From CAZACZ01 sp964483695 (lineage in GTDB: Bacteria > Deinococcota > Deinococci > Deinococcales > Trueperaceae): DNA of 64,000 bases. Made by a program: the position numbers and the translations under genes. Shown piece after piece: positions 51,965 through 62,555 of this stretch. Below the pieces are notes generated by a model. That model did no database searches and was not told where the DNA came from. It saw only the letters and a program-made list of their open reading frames with translations. How positions within the stretch are numbered: the first letter of the stretch is position 1; every line of letters starts with the position of its first letter. The stretch covers positions 1 to 64,000 of the forward strand of contig CAZACZ010000003.1 in the NCBI GenBank assembly GCA_964483695.1. Reading direction: 5' to 3'.

Positions 51965-52000
51965 AACGAAGAAGCGGGGCGACCCCGCTGGTCGCCCCGC
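51965..52000 (-). terminator. terminator of HU copy 2
   Basis: An 11-bp stem GCGGGGCGACC (51974-51984) pairs with 51990-52000, loop of 5 nt. On the minus strand it is followed by TTCTTCGTT (rc 51965-51973). It starts about 24 nt after the HU stop. Confidence 0.85.
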
Positions 52001-52023
52001 CGAAGGAGGAAGCCCCGCGCCGG

Positions 52024-52317
52024 TTACTTGCGGACGCGGTCCTTGAGGCCCTTGCCGGGCTTGAAGGCGGGGTACTTGCTGGCGGGGATCTTGATCTTCT
52101 CGGTGGTGCCGGGCTTGACGCCGGTGCGGGCCTTGCGCTTGCGCACCTCGAAGGTGCCGAAGCCGGTCAGCTGCACCTTGAAGTTGCGGTCCAGGTGCGA
52201 GCTGATCTTGCCCAGCATGGTGTCCATGACTTCCTTGACGTCCTTCTTCTTCATCCCCGTCGACTGCGCGACGGTGTCGACGAGATCGGCCTTGGAAACG
52301 GTCTTCGCCTTCGCCAT
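52024..52317 (-). CDS. HU family DNA-binding protein (copy 2)
   Basis: A 97-residue HU protein. It starts MAKAKTVSKADLVDTVAQSTGMKKKDV and from LTGFGTFEVRKRKARTGVKPG onward is almost identical to copy 1 at 8945-9244; the two differ mainly in the N-terminal dimerisation helices (residues 14-50). ATG 52317 has AGGAGGG upstream (rc about 52323-52328). An in-frame upstream ATG (52356) lies within the promoter and was not used. The paralogues could form homo- or heterodimers. Confidence 0.95.
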   Translation of the reverse strand: MAKAKTVSKADLVDTVAQSTGMKKKDVKEVMDTMLGKISSHLDRNFKVQLTGFGTFEVRKRKARTGVKPGTTEKIKIPASKYPAFKPGKGLKDRVRK

Positions 52318-52354
52318 GGGTACCCTCCTACGGGCTGGATTTCGACTTGGCCGC

Positions 52355-52383
52355 ACTGTAGCAGAACGTCCGCAGCCTTACAA
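52355..52383 (-). promoter_or_regulatory. promoter of HU copy 2
   Basis: Minus strand: TTGTAA (rc 52378-52383), 17-bp spacer, TACAGT (rc 52355-52360). The leader is about 30 nt. Confidence 0.65.
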
Positions 52384-52461
52384 GAGAGAATGCGGCTCTG
52401 ACACGCGATTTGTCGGATTTCACACGTGCGATTCCCGATGAGGACGACGTTTCTACCGCCG

Positions 52462-53181
52462 CTATCTGACTCGCTCCTGCTTCGTATCGTGCTGGACGCG
52501 ATCGACGGTGCTCGTAGCGGTCGTGCCCGCGGCGTCGGCAGCGGACGTGGCGGTGGCGCCGGCATCGTCGGCGGCTTCGTGCGCGGCCACCAGGCCCCCG
52601 GGGATGAGGGCGTCGATCCGCTCCATGACGGCGTCGGTGAGCGCCTTGGCGTCGTCCCGGCCGCGCCCTTGCGCCGTCAGCGGCGGACCGAACCGCACGT
52701 GGAAGCGCCGCCCTTCGCGCCAGATGGCCGCGGGCACGAGGGGCGCGTTGGCGCGTTGGGCCAGGAAGGCGGCGCCGTCGAGGGCGGCGGCGGTGGCGCC
52801 GGTGCTGCGGGTGCCCTGCACGAAGATGCCGACGTTGCGGTTGGCCTGCAGCCGCCGCAGCGACTCCTTGATGGCGCCCACGTCCTGCCGCTCCCGGTCC
52901 ACCGGGAAGGCGCGCAGGCCGCGCATCATGGCGCGCGACAGCGGCTTCTCGAACAGCTCCTTCTTGGCCATGAACTCGAGCCGCCCGGGGAACGACACGC
53001 CTACCACCGGGGGGTCCCAGGCGGAGATGTGGTTGCATGCCACCACCACGCCGACGCCGCGCGGGACGTGCTCGTGACCGTCGACGCGCAGGCCGTAGAC
53101 GAGCCGCACGAAGGTGCGCACCACTACCGTCGCGGTCGGCATGAACCAGCGAGGAGAGAACAGCCGTTCGAGCAGGCTCAC
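52462..53181 (-). CDS. 1-acyl-sn-glycerol-3-phosphate acyltransferase (PlsC family)
   Basis: A 239-residue membrane-associated acyltransferase. The catalytic HX4D is H51-D56 in CNHISAWDPP; FPGRLEFMAKKELFE, LRAFPVDRERQDVGAI and VQGTRSTGA (normally EGTRS) follow. The C-terminal 35 residues are an Ala/Thr/Asp low-complexity tail. The start chosen is GTG 53181, 4 nt after the YihY gene stop. It should make phosphatidic acid; the missing Glu of EGTRS is unusual. Confidence 0.85.
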   Translation of the reverse strand: MSLLERLFSPRWFMPTATVVVRTFVRLVYGLRVDGHEHVPRGVGVVVACNHISAWDPPVVGVSFPGRLEFMAKKELFEKPLSRAMMRGLRAFPVDRERQDVGAIKESLRRLQANRNVGIFVQGTRSTGATAAALDGAAFLAQRANAPLVPAAIWREGRRFHVRFGPPLTAQGRGRDDAKALTDAVMERIDALIPGGLVAAHEAADDAGATATSAADAAGTTATSTVDRVQHDTKQERVR

Positions 53182-53185
53182 GGCG

Positions 53186-54193
53186 TCATTCTCCCACGTC
53201 GGCTTCGGCGAGCGCGTTGGGGGGCGCGTCGGAGTCGCGCGGCGCGCTTGCCTTGGGGGGCGCACCCGCGTCGGCGACCGCTCCCTCCGCGCGCATGCCG
53301 CGCCGGCGCATCGCGCTCACCTCGGCGGCCACCGCGGCGCCGACGAGGAACAGCAGCAGCGCCAGGTAGAGCCACAACAGCACCGCCAACAGGCTGGTGA
53401 TGACGCCGTAGACCAGGTTGAAGCGCTCGGCGTTGAACGTCGCCAGCAGCAGGCGGCGCATCACGGCGATGCCCAGGGTGCTGACGACGGCGCCGCTGAA
53501 GGCGCCCAACCAGGTGCTGGAGCGTCGCGGCAGGTAGCGGAAGGTGAGGGTGAAGGCCACCACCGCGGCGACCATGCGGGTAGGCTGCAGGTCGGCCAAC
53601 GGCTCGAGCGACATCGGCAGGTCGCGTAGCGGTGCGCCGTGTTGCGCCAGCCAATCCCCGGCGTTCCGAGCCACCTCGCGCAGGCCGGAGGCCAGCACGC
53701 CGCCGACCACCTCGATCGCCACCACCACCGCCACGCTCGACACCAGCAACACCGCCACCAGGCGCTTGCGCCAGAAGGCGCGCGCCTCGCTCACCTCGAA
53801 GATCACCTCGAGGGCGTGCTGCAGCGAGGTGAAGAAGTTGCCGCTGGCCCAGATCAGCACCACGAGCGACACGACGGTGCGCAGCGCGGCGCCCTGGCCC
53901 AGTTCGACCACCACCAGGTCGAAGCTGCGGGTCACCAGGTCGGCGGCGTCGACCTGCAGCGGCAGGATCTCGGCCAGCAGGTTGGTGAGCGCCTCGCGGT
54001 ACTCGAGGAGAAGGTCCGGGCGGGTGCGCAGCACTACGCCCAGCCAGCCGGCCAAGAGCAGCAGCAGCGGGCCCAAGGAGAACGCGGCGTAGTACGCCAA
54101 CGCCGCGGCCAGCATCTGGATGCGCGTATAGGCGACGCGTCGGTAGACGCTCTTCACCAGCGCGAAGGCGGGGCCGGCCCGGATGGCCCCCAC
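53186..54193 (-). CDS. YihY/virulence factor BrkB family membrane protein
   Basis: A 335-residue protein with five to six membrane helices. It has the family start RIQMLAAALAYYAAFSLGPLLLLL and the conserved FTLTFRYLPRRSSTWLGAFSGAVVSTLG and NLVYGVITSLLAVLLWLYLALLLFLVGAAVAAEV. Its function is not established (it was once labelled RNase BN). A soluble Ala/Arg/Glu tail follows the last helix. It lies 4 bp before plsC and 3 bp after the next upstream gene's stop. Confidence 0.88.
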   Translation of the reverse strand: MGAIRAGPAFALVKSVYRRVAYTRIQMLAAALAYYAAFSLGPLLLLLAGWLGVVLRTRPDLLLEYREALTNLLAEILPLQVDAADLVTRSFDLVVVELGQGAALRTVVSLVVLIWASGNFFTSLQHALEVIFEVSEARAFWRKRLVAVLLVSSVAVVVAIEVVGGVLASGLREVARNAGDWLAQHGAPLRDLPMSLEPLADLQPTRMVAAVVAFTLTFRYLPRRSSTWLGAFSGAVVSTLGIAVMRRLLLATFNAERFNLVYGVITSLLAVLLWLYLALLLFLVGAAVAAEVSAMRRRGMRAEGAVADAGAPPKASAPRDSDAPPNALAEADVGE

Positions 54194-54196
54194 GCG

Positions 54197-54688
54197 TCAG
54201 CCTCCGGCTTTGGCGCGCCTGCGGTCGAGGAGCAGCGCGACTAGCACGCCCGCCACCGCCACCAGCAGGTGCAGCGCCACCCACCGCCCCTCCTGGCCGG
54301 CGAACGGCAAGCGCACCTCGAACAGCTCGGTGCCGGAGAGGTTCCACGTCACCAGCGCGGGCACCACCGACAGCCCAGGCGAGAGGAGCAGGGCGAACGG
54401 GCGCCAGCCGTACTCCAGCCCGAGCATCGCCAGCAGGTTGCCGGCAAGCACCACCGGCAGCATGGTGAGCCAGTCGCCGTCGCCGCCGATGAGGCCGACG
54501 GGCGGGGCCAGCAAGGCGGCCATGTACGCCGCCGGCATGCCCGCCACCGCGAACGCCAGGTAGGCGAAGAGCAGGATGCCCAGACTGCGGAACAGGATCG
54601 GCATGGGCGCGACGGCGCACACGACCGCGGCCAACACCACGAACACCGCCACGAACAAACGCTGCGGCATGGGCAGCACGCGGATCAC
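54197..54688 (-). CDS. integral membrane protein of unknown function
   Basis: A 163-residue protein with four to five hydrophobic helices and short loops (for example LFVAVFVVLAAVVCAVAPMPILF and WVALHLLVAVAGVLVALLLD). No family is recognised. GTG 54688 has GGAGG upstream (rc 54693-54697). It sits between uvrA and the YihY gene on the same strand, 34 bp after uvrA, so it is probably in the uvrA operon. Confidence 0.65.
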   Translation of the reverse strand: MIRVLPMPQRLFVAVFVVLAAVVCAVAPMPILFRSLGILLFAYLAFAVAGMPAAYMAALLAPPVGLIGGDGDWLTMLPVVLAGNLLAMLGLEYGWRPFALLLSPGLSVVPALVTWNLSGTELFEVRLPFAGQEGRWVALHLLVAVAGVLVALLLDRRRAKAGG

Positions 54689-54722
54689 GCCGACCTCCGG
54701 GTCACGGCTGCATGGTACAGCG

Positions 54723-57590
<2,868 letters not shown>

Positions 57591-57787
57591 GGTGCCTCCC
57601 TGGGCGACCGGCCGAAGCCGGAGGACGCCCGTCAAGGGCGGAGTGTGCTGGCCGTCGTGATACCGGCGTTCGCTACGAGCTGCGAACGTGCCAGTGTACC
57701 AGACCCCCCGAAACCCCTGGTAAGCTGACCATGACGAACGGCGGGCCGCACGGTGGTGGCGGTCGCCCAACGACGAGGAGGAGAACC

Positions 57788-58135
57788 GTGTCCAGTGCAG
57801 CCCTTCGGCATGCCTCACCGGACGTCGTCGACAACGAGCGGGTGCTGGGCGTCTACGGCCTGATCTTCGGCACGCTCGCGACGTTCGGCGTCCTGTTCTT
57901 CTGGGCCATCGGCGCGCGCCTGCTACTGACGCAGAACGGCGGCCTCATCAACGAACTCGGCCTGACCGGCGCTTGGCGCTGGTCGTTCATGGCCTACCCG
58001 TTCGTGGCGTTGCTGAGCCTGGTGGTGGCGGTCGCGCTCACCATGTTCGGACGCGTCAAGGAAGGCGTCGGCATGAGCTTCGTCGGGCCCACCGGCGTGG
58101 TGCTGTACTTCCTGGCCCTGCACCTGCTGCGCTGA
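57788..58135 (+). CDS. small membrane protein of unknown function
   Basis: A 115-residue protein with three hydrophobic segments (GLIFGTLATFGVLFFWAIGARLLL, SFMAYPFVALLSLVVAVALTMFG and GPTGVVLYFLALHLL). No family is recognised. Two starts are possible: GTG 57788 with an AGGAGGAG site 4 nt upstream (preferred), or the ATG at 57731, which sits 4 nt after TAAGCT (57721-57726) and would add a 19-residue Gly/Arg leader. It diverges from uvrA. Confidence 0.65.
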   Translation: MSSAALRHASPDVVDNERVLGVYGLIFGTLATFGVLFFWAIGARLLLTQNGGLINELGLTGAWRWSFMAYPFVALLSLVVAVALTMFGRVKEGVGMSFVGPTGVVLYFLALHLLR

Positions 58136-58198
58136 GGTCGTGCAGGTGGTTCGTTCCCCCTGACGCCGTCGCGACGTCTCGCTAGGAAGGGAGCCGGC

Positions 58199-58885
58199 AT
58201 GAACCTGCAGTACCTCGGGCACTCCGGCGTGCGCCTGCGCGCCGCCGACGCGAACGGTCGCTACGAGGTCGTCATCGACCCGTACCTGTCGAAGAACCCC
58301 TCGACGCCGGTGAAGCCCGCCGACCTACGACCCTCGCACATCGTCATCACCCACGCGCACGGCGATCACTGGGGCGACACCGAGACCATCGCGCGCGCAT
58401 CGGGCGCCACGGTGGTGTCGAGCGCCGAGATCGCCCGGTACGCCGAAGGCAAGGGGCTGCAGGGGCACGGCATGAACATCGGCGGAGCGCACCGCTTCGA
58501 CTTCGGCATCGTGCGCTTCACCCCGGCCTGGCACTCCAGTTCGTTCCCGGACGGCACCTACGGTGGGATGCCGATGGGCGTGGTGCTCGAGATCGGTGGT
58601 CTGCGGCTCTACCACGCGGGGGACACCGGGCTCTTCTCCGACATGCGCTTGATCGGGCGTCTCGGCCTGGACGTGGCGCTGCTGCCGATCGGCGACAACT
58701 ACACCATGGGCCCGGACGACGCCCTCGAGGCGGTGCGCCTGCTGGCGCCCAAGCGCGTCGTGCCGATCCACTACGACACCTTCGCGCTGCTCAAGCAGGA
58801 CGCTGCGGCGTTCCAGCGCCGCGTGGAGGAGGAGACCGACGCCACCTGCATCGTGCTTCGACCCGGCGAGGCGGTCGACCTCTGA
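58199..58885 (+). CDS. UPF0173 metal-dependent hydrolase (metallo-beta-lactamase fold)
   Basis: A 228-residue hydrolase. The metal motif is THAHGDHWGD (HxHxDH), followed by the His in PAWHSS, the bridging Asp in YHAGDTGLF and the C-terminal His in VVPIHYDTF. Family members are YtkL-like with unknown substrate. ATG 58199 has an AAGGGAG-type ribosome-binding site. It may be cotranscribed with the membrane protein (63 bp upstream). Confidence 0.88.
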   Translation: MNLQYLGHSGVRLRAADANGRYEVVIDPYLSKNPSTPVKPADLRPSHIVITHAHGDHWGDTETIARASGATVVSSAEIARYAEGKGLQGHGMNIGGAHRFDFGIVRFTPAWHSSSFPDGTYGGMPMGVVLEIGGLRLYHAGDTGLFSDMRLIGRLGLDVALLPIGDNYTMGPDDALEAVRLLAPKRVVPIHYDTFALLKQDAAAFQRRVEEETDATCIVLRPGEAVDL

Positions 58886-59021
58886 CCCTCCCGAGGACTG
58901 TGAGGCCCACGGTCGTGGGCCGCGGAACGGCGTCGTAGAGTAGGCCACGCGAAGCCGAGTCCGGTGCGGCGGGCGTCGACGGTCCGGCGCCTACCGCCGC
59001 CAGGCTGCCGGAAGGGAGCCG

Positions 59022-60134
59022 ATGACCACCCCGCAGGACGCTCCGAAGTTCGTGCCCCGGGGGTACGAGATCCTTCAGAAACTCGGTTCCGGGCAGACGT
59101 CGCACGTCTACCTGGCGCGACACCCGGTGTTCGGCCAGGTGGCGCTCAAGCTGCCGCGACCGGAGTTGGCGTTGCGGCCGGTCCTGAAGCGGATGTTCGA
59201 GAACGAGGCGTCGATCACCGTCAAGCTCTCGAGCCCCTACGTGGTGACCGCCTACGACGGGTACCCCACCGGCGACGGGGCGTTCTTGGCGCTCGAGTTC
59301 TGCTCCGGCGGCACCCTCGACCAGCACCTGCTCGAGCGTGGCCAGGTCCCGTTGGAGCGCGCGTACGGCCTCATCCTCGACGTGGCCGAGGGGCTCGCGC
59401 ACACGCACGAGCGCAGCGTGTTGCACCGCGACGTCAAGCCGGCCAACGTCTTCCTCACGGGCGAGGGCCGCGCCAAGCTGGGCGACTTCGGCACCGGCAT
59501 GTTCCAGAGCGAGACGAACGAGGAGCGGGTGGGCACCGCGTTCTACATGGCGCCCGAGGTGTTCGAAGGGCGCAGTGCCGGGGTGCGCTCCGACATCTAC
59601 AGCTTGGGGATCCTGGCGTACGAGGTGATCTCCGGCGAACGTCCGTTCGTGGCCGACAGCTACGACGCGTTGATGGTGGCGCACCACACCGCCGTCCCCA
59701 AGGACCTGCGCCGGCTCCGGCCGGACATCGGCACGGGCGTGGTGCGGGTCGTGTCCAAGGCGATGATGCGCGATCCCGCGCGACGCTTCGAATCGGCGCG
59801 CGCCTTCGTGACCGCGCTGCGCCACGCCACCGGGATGACGGTCACGGTCGACGAGAGCGCGGGCGCCGCCACCGCTCCGGCCACGGGGCGAGCCAGCCGC
59901 AGCGCCGTGGTGAACCCCCGCGCCACCTCGGAGAAGGTGCCGGGAGCGGGCCGCTCGGGCGGCCGCGACGACGCCTCGGGCAGCCAGAGCGGCGGGCGCG
60001 CCCCGAGCGGGGAGCGTACCGGGCAGCACGAGGAGGGCCCTGGCGAGCGCTTCGGACCTCGTGAGGGGGCGCCGGAGAGCCCCGAACGCAAGGGCAAGGG
60101 GCTGTTCGGCTGGCTGCGGCGCGGCAAGGACTGA
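59022..60134 (+). CDS. Ser/Thr protein kinase (Hanks type) without membrane helix
   Basis: A 370-residue cytoplasmic kinase. The glycine loop is LGSGQTSHVYLARH (about 21-34); the ATP Lys is K43 (ALKLP), the catalytic loop HRDVKPANVFL with Asp137, and the Mg-binding Asp155 in GDFGTGM. The activation segment is short, ending in YMAPEVFEG. The kinase domain ends near residue 275. The rest is a disordered Gly/Ser/Arg/Glu tail ending in GKGLFGWLRRGKD, a short amphipathic helix that could touch the membrane. It lacks PASTA or other sensor domains. TAGAGT (58936-58941) is a likely -10. The suf operon follows. Confidence 0.9.
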   Translation: MTTPQDAPKFVPRGYEILQKLGSGQTSHVYLARHPVFGQVALKLPRPELALRPVLKRMFENEASITVKLSSPYVVTAYDGYPTGDGAFLALEFCSGGTLDQHLLERGQVPLERAYGLILDVAEGLAHTHERSVLHRDVKPANVFLTGEGRAKLGDFGTGMFQSETNEERVGTAFYMAPEVFEGRSAGVRSDIYSLGILAYEVISGERPFVADSYDALMVAHHTAVPKDLRRLRPDIGTGVVRVVSKAMMRDPARRFESARAFVTALRHATGMTVTVDESAGAATAPATGRASRSAVVNPRATSEKVPGAGRSGGRDDASGSQSGGRAPSGERTGQHEEGPGERFGPREGAPESPERKGKGLFGWLRRGKD

Positions 60135-60171
60135 TCGCGAGAGCACCTTCGTCCCCGCCTCGAGCGGGTAC

Positions 60172-60222
60172 GCTCAATCTTGAGCACATCGCTCGACATA
60201 ACCGTCGAGCGCTGGCTATACT
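60172..60222 (+). promoter_or_regulatory. suf operon promoter with two palindromes
   Basis: A -35-like TCGACA (60193-60198), 18-bp spacer and TATACT (60217-60222). The palindrome GCTCAA-TC-TTGAGC lies at 60172-60185, just upstream of the -35. A second, GCTCGAC-N6-GTCGAGC (60191-60210), covers the -35 and most of the spacer and could block RNA polymerase when bound. An iron- or cluster-sensing repressor is the natural guess; no such regulator gene is in the window. Confidence 0.55.
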
Positions 60223-60330
60223 CAAAGTCGGAACGAGTCCTAGTTCGGGGCCGCATCGGTTCGGCGCTTCCCGGCGGGACCGACGACGACGGGAACGTGA
60301 CCGTCCCACCAACTCCGTGAGGTGTCCCGC

Positions 60331-61092
60331 ATGGCAGACAAGACGCTCGAGATCCACGACCTGCGCGCCCGCATCGTCGGCGGCGAGGAGATCCTGAAAG
60401 GGGTCGACCTGGTCGTCCCGCGCGGTGAGGTGCACGCGCTGATGGGGCCGAACGGCTCCGGCAAGTCGACGCTGGCGAAGATCATCGCCGGCGACCCGTC
60501 GTACGAGATCACCGGCGGGGACATCGTCCTCGAGGGCCAGTCGATCCTCGAGATGGAGCCCGACGAGCGCGCCCGCGAGGGCCTCTACCTGGCGTTCCAG
60601 TACCCGGTCGAGGTGCCGGGCGTGTCGATCGCGAACTTCCTGCGCCTTGCGCTCAACGCACGGCGCGAGGAAGGCGACGAGATCGGCGTGATGGAGTTCT
60701 ACCAGAAGCTCCAGAAGGCCGTGAAGACGCTGAACTGGGAGGACTCGATCCTCGAGCGCAACCTCCACGAGGGCTTCTCGGGCGGTGAGAAGAAGCGCTC
60801 CGAGATCCTGCAGCTGCTGGTGCTCGAGCCGCGCTACGCCATCCTCGACGAGACCGACTCCGGCCTCGACATCGACGCGCTGAAGGTCGTGTCGCAGGGC
60901 GTGAACGCCGCGCGCGGCCCCGAGTTCGGCGCGCTCGTCATCACCCACTACCAGCGCCTGCTGAACTACATCGTGCCGGACCAGGTGCACGTGATGGTGC
61001 ACGGCCGCGTCATCACCAGCGGACCCAAGGAGCTCGCGATGGAGCTCGACCAGAGGGGCTACGACTGGGTCCGCGAGACGGTGGGCGCTTGA
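60331..61092 (+). CDS. sufC: Fe-S cluster assembly ATPase SufC
   Basis: A 253-residue ABC-type ATPase of the SufBC2D scaffold. Walker A is GPNGSGKSTLAK, the signature FSGGEKKRSEILQLL and Walker B AILDETDSGLDIDALK, all typical of SufC. ATG 60331 has GAGGTG 7 nt upstream. It is the first gene of the suf operon here, 28 bp ahead of sufB; there is no sufA, sufS or sufU up to the right edge. Confidence 0.95.
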   Translation: MADKTLEIHDLRARIVGGEEILKGVDLVVPRGEVHALMGPNGSGKSTLAKIIAGDPSYEITGGDIVLEGQSILEMEPDERAREGLYLAFQYPVEVPGVSIANFLRLALNARREEGDEIGVMEFYQKLQKAVKTLNWEDSILERNLHEGFSGGEKKRSEILQLLVLEPRYAILDETDSGLDIDALKVVSQGVNAARGPEFGALVITHYQRLLNYIVPDQVHVMVHGRVITSGPKELAMELDQRGYDWVRETVGA

Positions 61093-61120
61093 GCGCCACG
61101 GGACGCCCATGGAGGGACGC

Positions 61121-62554
61121 ATGCCCGAGCTGAACGAGATCCACCCCGACGCCGCCAAGCTCGAGGGGATGGAGCACACCAAGCAGTACGAGTTCCGCCT
61201 GCCGGAGAACTACTTCTACAAGTCCGAGCGCGGGCTCACCAAGCGCGTGATCGAGCAGATCAGCTACTTCAAGAACGAGCCGGAGTGGATGCTGAAGTTC
61301 CGCTTGCGCGCACTCGAGATCGCCGAGAAGAAGGGCCGCCCGAAGTGGGGCCCCGACCTCAGCCAACTGAACTTCGACGAGATCTTCTTCTACGTCCGGC
61401 CCAACGAGAAGCAGGGCACGGTCGACAGTTGGGAGGAGATCCCCGAGGAGGTGCGGCGTACCTACCAGCGCCTCGGCGTGCCCGAGGCCGAGCAGCGCGC
61501 CTTGGCGGGCGTTGGCGCCCAGTACGAGTCCGAGATGGTCTACCACAAGCTCAAGGAGGAGTGGGAGAAGCTCGGCGTCATCTTCCTGGACACCGACACC
61601 GGCCTCCAGGAGCACCCGGAGATCTTCAAGGAGTACTTCGCCACGGTGGTGCCGCCGGAGGACAACTACTTCGCGGCCGTGAACTCGGCCGTGTGGTCGG
61701 GTGGTTCGTTCGTGTACGTGCCCGAGGGCGTCGAGGTGGGGGTGCCGCTGCAGGCGTACTTCCTGTTGAACGCCGAGAACATCGGTCAGTTCGAGCGCAC
61801 GCTCATCATCGGCGCGCCCGGCTCGAAGTTCCACTACATCGAAGGCTGCACCGCGCCTGCCTACACCTCGCACTCGTTCCACTCCGGCGTGATCGAGATC
61901 ATCGCGCAGGAAGGCAGCAACGTCCGCTACTCGACCATCCAGAACTGGTCGCACAACGTCTACAACCTCGTCACGCAGCGCGCCATCGTGCACCGCAACG
62001 CCTCGATGGGCTGGCTCGACGGCAACCTCGGCTCGAAGGTCACCATGAAGTACCCGAGCTGCTACCTGGTGGGCGAGGGCGCGCACGGCGAAGTGCTGTC
62101 GATCGCCTTCGCCACCGACGGCCAGCACCAGGACGCCGGCGCCAAGGTGATCCACGCCGCGCCGCACACCACCAGCAGCGTGGTCAGCAAGTCGATCTCG
62201 AAGGGCACCGGCCGCTCGAGCTACCGCGGCCTGGTGCAGATCCACGAAGGCGCCGAGTACGCTCGCTCGAACGTCGAGTGCGACGCGTTGCTGCTCGACG
62301 ACGAGGCGCGCACCGACACCTACCCGTACATCGAGATCGAGGAGAAGACCGCCCACGTCGGCCACGAGGCCACCGTCAGCAAGCTCGACGACGAGCAGAT
62401 CTTCTACCTGATGACGCGCGGCCTGGCCGAGGACGAAGCCATGGCGCTGATCGTGCGCGGCTTCCTCGACCCGGTCGCCAAGGAGCTTCCGCTCGAGTAC
62501 GCCGTCGAGCTCAACCGCCTGATCGAGCTCGAGATGGAAGGGAGCGTCGGCTGA
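61121..62554 (+). CDS. sufB: Fe-S cluster scaffold protein SufB
   Basis: A 477-residue scaffold subunit. It starts NEIHPDAAKLEGMEHTKQYEFRLPEN; later come FVYVPEGVEVGVPLQAYF, FHYIEGCTAPAYTSHSFHSGVIEI (conserved Cys), NWSHNVYNLVTQRAIV and ECDALLLDDEARTDTYP. The conserved Glu and Cys used for cluster building are in these C-terminal motifs. Two ATG codons are available (61109 and 61121); 61121 is chosen because GGAGG is 5-6 nt before it. Confidence 0.95.
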   Translation: MPELNEIHPDAAKLEGMEHTKQYEFRLPENYFYKSERGLTKRVIEQISYFKNEPEWMLKFRLRALEIAEKKGRPKWGPDLSQLNFDEIFFYVRPNEKQGTVDSWEEIPEEVRRTYQRLGVPEAEQRALAGVGAQYESEMVYHKLKEEWEKLGVIFLDTDTGLQEHPEIFKEYFATVVPPEDNYFAAVNSAVWSGGSFVYVPEGVEVGVPLQAYFLLNAENIGQFERTLIIGAPGSKFHYIEGCTAPAYTSHSFHSGVIEIIAQEGSNVRYSTIQNWSHNVYNLVTQRAIVHRNASMGWLDGNLGSKVTMKYPSCYLVGEGAHGEVLSIAFATDGQHQDAGAKVIHAAPHTTSSVVSKSISKGTGRSSYRGLVQIHEGAEYARSNVECDALLLDDEARTDTYPYIEIEEKTAHVGHEATVSKLDDEQIFYLMTRGLAEDEAMALIVRGFLDPVAKELPLEYAVELNRLIELEMEGSVG

Positions 62555-62555
62555 G

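Noticed and set aside
57591..57818. ATG start of UvrA about 76 codons upstream
   Set aside because: UvrA proteins begin close to QDLIIRGAREHNLKNIDL; the upstream codons overlap the promoter region and the divergent gene, and TTG 57590 has a good ribosome-binding site.
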